The notes under the pieces: generated by a model
The model's database searches: none
What the model was told of the DNA's origin: nothing
Seen by the model: only the letters and a program-made list of their open reading frames with translations
Program-made: the position numbers and the translations under genes
Shown here: one piece after another, positions 5,906 to 6,198 of the stretch
How positions within the stretch are numbered: position 1 is the stretch's first letter
How the letters are laid out: the number at the start of each line of letters is the position of its first letter
Source: Acidimicrobiales bacterium
Lineage (GTDB): Bacteria; Actinomycetota; Acidimicrobiia; Acidimicrobiales; SZUA-35
Length of the DNA: 6,198 nucleotides
Direction: 5' to 3'
NCBI GenBank assembly: GCA_013003325.1
Contig: JABDJU010000200.1
Span: 1-6,198, forward strand

Positions 5906-6198
5906 GCGGAGTCGTGATTGCGTTCAGCGGTCACCGTGTCGATGACGAGGGGCGTACCACCGCTCGGTTCCCACACTCGGCCGAGGCGTCGGTTGCCTCC
6001 GTGCTCGGCGCTGCGCTCGACGATCTCTTCTCTGGCGGTGTCATGAGAGGCTTCGCCGCACTGGCCAGCGGCGGCGACATCCTGTTCCACGAGGCGTGCC
6101 TTGAGCGGGACATCCCGACAACGATTCTGCTGCCGTTGCCGGTGGAGGAGTTTCTGATCGAGTCGGTGACCCCATCGGGTGATGACTGGATGGATCGG
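5902..6198 (+). CDS. Rossmann/SLOG-like nucleotide-binding protein, C-terminal part missing at window edge
   Basis: Ninety-nine residues are visible and the frame is open to the window end. The start is TTG 5902, overlapping the patatin stop as TTGA, or GTG 5914, which yields a protein starting MIAFSGHRVDD. The first strand IAFSGHR (6-12), the glycine-rich turn ALASGGDILFHEACLERD (53-70) and the following strand TTILLPLPVEEF (73-84) resemble a Rossmann-type domain of the SLOG class. I recall similar segments (FTGH, then CGADIL-EA, then VVLPF) beside TPR or cyclase domains in other bacterial proteins. SLOG domains are thought to bind or process nucleotide-derived ligands. No catalytic residue can be assigned. 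What follows to the right decides the architecture. Overlap with the patatin gene implies cotranslation and perhaps joint function. The coding call is strong; the fold call is moderate. Confidence 0.7.
   Translation, partial: MSGVVIAFSGHRVDDEGRTTARFPHSAEASVASVLGAALDDLFSGGVMRGFAALASGGDILFHEACLERDIPTTILLPLPVEEFLIESVTPSGDDWMDR

Overview
This is a GC-rich window, roughly 60% by eye. GTG/TTG starts, TANNNT-type -10 boxes directly in front of start codons, and best-remembered relatives of several proteins all suggest an actinobacterium, perhaps an Acidimicrobiia-like lineage. That assignment is inference; the window has no rRNA, tRNA or other phylogenetic marker. I see no mobile element, CRISPR array or RNA gene.

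Layout. Positions 1-151 hold no supportable gene but contain a long imperfect inverted repeat (90-136), probably the terminator of the leftward gene that follows. Positions 152-535 (minus) encode a single-domain rhodanese. A 162-base divergent spacer (536-697) carries a candidate promoter with repeated CGGTCG boxes. Rightward from 698 come four genes: a circularly permuted ATP-grasp protein (698-2122), an alpha-E/DUF403 protein (2139-3080), a transglutaminase-like cysteine peptidase (3077-3895) and an Anbu-type proteasome homologue (3938-4672). A patatin-like phospholipase follows (4760-5905). Its stop codon overlaps the start of a Rossmann/SLOG-like protein that runs off the right edge (5902-6198).

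How the genes fit together. The ATP-grasp, alpha-E, transglutaminase and Anbu genes form a recurrent bacterial neighbourhood (COG2308, COG2307, COG1305, COG3484). Comparative genomics has interpreted it as a peptide or amide-bond ligation system coupled to proteolysis, but its substrate and product are, to my knowledge, not established. The first three genes are tightly coupled (16-base gap, then 4-base overlap). Anbu and patatin each sit behind a -10-like hexamer exactly 6 bases before the start codon, suggesting separate leaderless promoters. Patatin plus the SLOG-like gene looks like a second unit, possibly a lipid hydrolase paired with a nucleotide-binding protein. Whether the two units work together cannot be told from sequence.
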